Positions 60,895 through 64,000 of a DNA stretch of 64,000 bases are shown here, in pieces. The notes below the pieces were generated by a model. It was not told the DNA's origin. It saw nothing but the letters and a program-made list of their open reading frames with translations, and ran no database searches. The stretch is from NCBI GenBank assembly GCA_035222895.1, contig JAVYIG010007857.1, positions 32,297 to 96,296 on the forward strand, in the 5' to 3' direction. Within the stretch, counting starts at the first letter, position 1; each line of letters begins with the position of its first letter. The DNA comes from Strongylocentrotus droebachiensis (taxonomy: Eukaryota > Echinodermata > Echinoidea > Camarodonta > Strongylocentrotidae). A program made the translations under genes and the position numbers.

Positions 60895-61140
60895 CCAGCC
60901 TCTCTGGGGCCATGAGACCGACAAAACAAAGAAATACATAGGGAAATATAGGAAACTAGTATCGAAAAACGTCTACGAGACCGGCAGTTCATGGGACCGA
61001 CAAAAGATAGACAAGGGTAAATGAAGATCTATAGAAAAGTATCGCTCTCATGGGCCGTCGCTCTAATGGGCCCTCGAAATTTTTGTCAGAAGGCCCACGA
61101 GACCGAGGTCCAGTGGGTTGTCGGTCTAACGGGCTGTTGT
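60895..61140. repeat. GAGACCGAC-type repeat
   Basis: CATGAGACCGACAAAAC, CGAGACCGGCAGTTCATGG, CATGGGCCGTCGCTC, CGAGACCGAGGTCCAG and GTTGTCGGTCTAACGGG lie in series with alternating orientation. Also seen at 57745-58160 and 35220-35310. Confidence 0.6.
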
Positions 61141-62130
61141 GTTCTCCAAAATACAACTGTATACATTTTCAGAGCTCAACATTCTATTTCAACCTAGGCT
61201 TTCTTCTTCGCTTGTATGTTTGTTTGTATGTATGTTAGTTTGTTTGTGTTCTTAAAAGTCATGGATTTCGCTTTTTCATTAGGAAATGTATTTCATTTTA
61301 CTTGAATTAACCCTGGATTGCTATGACAACATTCTTAGATTCAAAACTTGAGAACGTCTAAACAATTTTTCCATAGGCTTCCATGAGCATATCAAGTTAA
61401 GAATGATTGTCCATCGAATTTGATTTATTCTCATGAAAACCCTGGGATATTATTATATTTCGACAGATATAAACCTGGCATGTTGACAGGACCTTTAATA
61501 CCTAAACTTGTTTATACTTCATTTACTCATAGGGTATACCAGACTAGACGTTATCTTTCATTTTTCACAACCTTATTTCGTCAAATATTTGGGTAAATAG
61601 GGTTACGGTTAGGGTTTCAAGTAGGATAATTTTATAGGTTTAGGGTTAGGGTTATGTAAAGTGTTTAGTTCAGGGCTAAAAAATTCGCCTTATGTAGGAA
61701 GTTACCTGGGACAAACGGGAAGAAGAATCGTGGGAAAAAGTGTCATAGAAAAAATTAGAGTTATTCACGCGTTTCAGCGCGTCCAGGTAATGAGGCGATA
61801 GATTAAACTCAACATTGAATTTGTGGTATCGCGAAAACCGCAATGTTACGGCTAATTTCACCTCTATGTGCGCGTCAAAACCTCCAAACATTTTGGTAAT
61901 GAACTTCTTGACAAGTCGAGATATGAACCGTGTTTTGAAAGCCAAACAAAACCATATTTTAAATTGATGTATTAGAATCGACAATGAATTTTGATTGAAT
62001 GTTTATTTAGGAACAACCTGAAACGTGCATCGCTAAAAACACTAATGACCTTAACCTGTCAAGAGTGTTATGGTGCTGTGCAAAAGAAAAAGTAAATTGC
62101 TCGCTCCTGTGTTTACTTGATAGTCTACAA

Positions 62131-62167
62131 CAGTGGCGTAGCCCAACGGGGGGGGGGGGGGGGGGGG
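62131..62167 (+). repeat. hAT-like terminal sequence with long G-run
   Basis: CAGTGGCGTAGCCCAACG followed by about 21 G. Equivalent ends are at 33238 (plus), 35636, 3715 and 512 (minus). No partner end with a target duplication was found. Confidence 0.4.
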
Positions 62168-64000
62168 TGACACATATGTGGCCCACTCTATTAACATGGA
62201 AAGAAAAAATGGGGAAGCGTGTTTATGAGAAAGAAAGAGACCAAAAAAAAAAAGTTAACTGAACAACATTTAAACAAAAACGTAAGAAGGAGGTGAATAC
62301 CCCTGCACTCATCATTATCACAGCTTCCAACTAGTAACATAACCTAGTAAGACACCGCCCCTCCCCATATTCATATTCCCTTCCCCATAGAATATATATC
62401 TACGCTATAAGGCGACGCAAAATAATGTTGAATTATGATTGTCTTCTAAAATGGAAAAAACGGAGAATAATAATCACCTAATGATGCAAGAACACAACAC
62501 AATATTGCAGGAAAAAAAAATGACATGCGTTTTTTCTTCAAAAGAATTTTGGCAAACCATGTTGTGTCGTAATTGATCACCATTCTCTGTCATGTTTATA
62601 TTTTCGGACCACTCATCATTAAAAGTGGAAGAGAATGAATTGCCCTCAATTTGATTTCTTGAAAGTCTCTGCGATCGTGATTCAGTATTAAGCATAAATA
62701 GACTCATGTATATACATGTATGCAACTAACTTGTGATAAATTCTTAACCATATAGTGCTCTTTTTTTTGGAATTGAGCCGTTATACCAGTGCCATATCAC
62801 AAGCACCTTGCTCCTCATATCGAGAATACCATCTCAATTTTCATCGCCAAGGGACTACATAATAACACGGTACACGACTGTATCTCCATGGAGAACAGAA
62901 AAATATAAATTTCGTTTTCGGTGGGAAAAAGTTGAGGCAATATGAGAAGTTTGGTTGGATATTTGACAATTTTGACATTTTTCAGTCAAATTTCACGGCG
63001 GTGAAATTTCATCTCAACGCTCATGTGTGGTTTTGTGATTTCACCCGTGCGATAGGTTGCAGAACTTTCAATTTTGGTTAATAAATATATTTTGTAGGCT
63101 GATATTGGGAAACCACGAAAGTACATGGATTTGTTCAAACGACATGTTTTGAATCAACATTTCCGATGACAATTTTCAATTTGCTTGAAATTTAGCATTA
63201 ACTGAAGTTTGCGAATATTTTTGTTTGTAAAGATTGCACTCAACTGACATTTAATAACTAACTGATTTGTTACATTACGATCCAGTATAAAGGGCCCAAG
63301 AAATGCACTGTATTAGGCCCTATGTTTATAGTCACACGATCGAAAAATACTTCAAACACAACAACAACAAGAACGATAACAACTTCAGGCAATTTCGATA
63401 GCCGCGTGCGTCATCTATATAGAAATGTGCAAACGTGACAGTGGCATAATCAAAACGTGATCTCTATATAAAGGTGCTTTAAACGGGATATTCAGATGAT
63501 TTCTTGATAATATTTGCGATCTAGTTCACACTTTCAGTGAAGAGTTTTTTTCTGGCACCTTAACTTTCAATATTAGCACTATGCGTAATTCTGCTTCAAT
63601 TTGTGTCAATCGTTATTTTTTTGTTATGTGTCTTGCATGAGATGAAACTCAAATTTTCCAGAGCAGAAATAATCAGATTATTTTGTTGGAAACAGAAAAA
63701 TTACTACAAATGAAACTCTAATAATAAAGTCTCGTTTTGTTTGTATTAGTATGTACTGTAGTTGATGCCTGTTTACCATTAAACTCATTAACTACATGGC
63801 AGAAGATCATCATGTTCCTTTCGAGAAAAAAAATGGATGTGTGAATTAATGTTGGCAAACCTGTTGACACTTCACTCTGAAAATAATCTAGAATAACTTC
63901 CTTGGTGTATTCCCTAGGGCGGATGTCAAATCGGCAACGCGATCTCCCAGACGGGTTCGAAAATATTCTATCGCTTATTTTAGGTTGAGCAAGTCGTAGG

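Larger units (their letters stand above)
58521..64000. other. Non-coding right end of the window
   Basis: SINE-tail-like TATATAGCGCTTAATACATC at about 59550, G20 at 60504-60523, GAGACCG repeat at 60895-61140, GGTTAGGG telomere-like words at 61600-61660, a hAT-like end CAGTGGCGTAGCCC followed by a 21-base G-run at 62131-62167, and a GGTTCGAA word at about 63953. A strong acceptor-like tract ending TTTTTTCAG at 59869 is followed by a short open frame with no donor. The 102-residue minus frame 61676-61984 shows no domain. Confidence 0.5.

Noticed and set aside
61600-61660. GGTTAGGG-like words suggesting a telomere
   Set aside because: Only a few degenerate units. Similar words at 23880-24100. 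Interstitial low-complexity, not a telomere array.
1-64000. CRISPR arrays, prophage, operons or defence systems
   Set aside because: Gene structure, introns, SINEs and microsatellites show animal nuclear DNA. No array of spaced direct repeats of CRISPR type exists.

Overview
This is animal nuclear DNA, most likely from a marine deuterostome and probably an echinoderm (sea urchin type). The reasons are: intron-rich genes with GT-AG junctions; no bacterial-style gene packing; tRNA-derived SINEs carrying a GCCAGGTACCCA-type body that I associate with echinoid genomes; and an unusual density of poly(G)/poly(C) and (GA)n tracts. The species call is inference only.

Two genes can be supported. The first runs on the minus strand from 15342 down past the left edge of the window. 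Five exons join with fully consistent phases (15342-15283, 10293-10124, 5977-5650, 2479-2281, 1725-1557). They encode a secreted protein: signal peptide, alpha-helical/coiled-coil stalk, acidic Ser-rich linker with N-glycosylation sequons, then the N-terminal half of a C1q globular head. The end of the head lies beyond position 1. Two decayed copies of the C1q exon sit just downstream (about 1113-1215 and 775-845). The second gene is on the plus strand. A TATA box at 47818 and a short uORF lead to a first coding exon (48135-48311) encoding a signal peptide and a CSYxVxIPxPxxC cysteine motif. No later exon of this gene was recognised in the remaining 15.7 kb.

Everything else is intron or intergenic DNA dominated by DNA transposons. 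Three short families have TTAA at both ends (piggyBac-type): one 730-bp element (6381-7110, perfect 16-bp inverted ends), one 480-510-bp family with two copies (11923, 38637), and one about 190-bp family with five copies (864, 19789, 25688, 39533, 58327). A 1.4-kb hAT-type element (42454-43848) has a perfect 8-bp target duplication and carries an internal satellite of about 110 bp x 6. A Tc1/mariner-type element (51886-53312) has long inverted arms and a truncated transposase with DD41D-like spacing. A TA-flanked element (13350-14194) is filled with GCACCCTTT-type subrepeats. tRNA-headed SINEs occur at about 15.9, 23.2, 24.3, 37.8 and 49.8 kb.

No rRNA, intact tRNA gene, CRISPR array or prokaryotic system is visible. 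Most open frames of 60-190 codons in the window are microsatellite or transposon translations, not genes.
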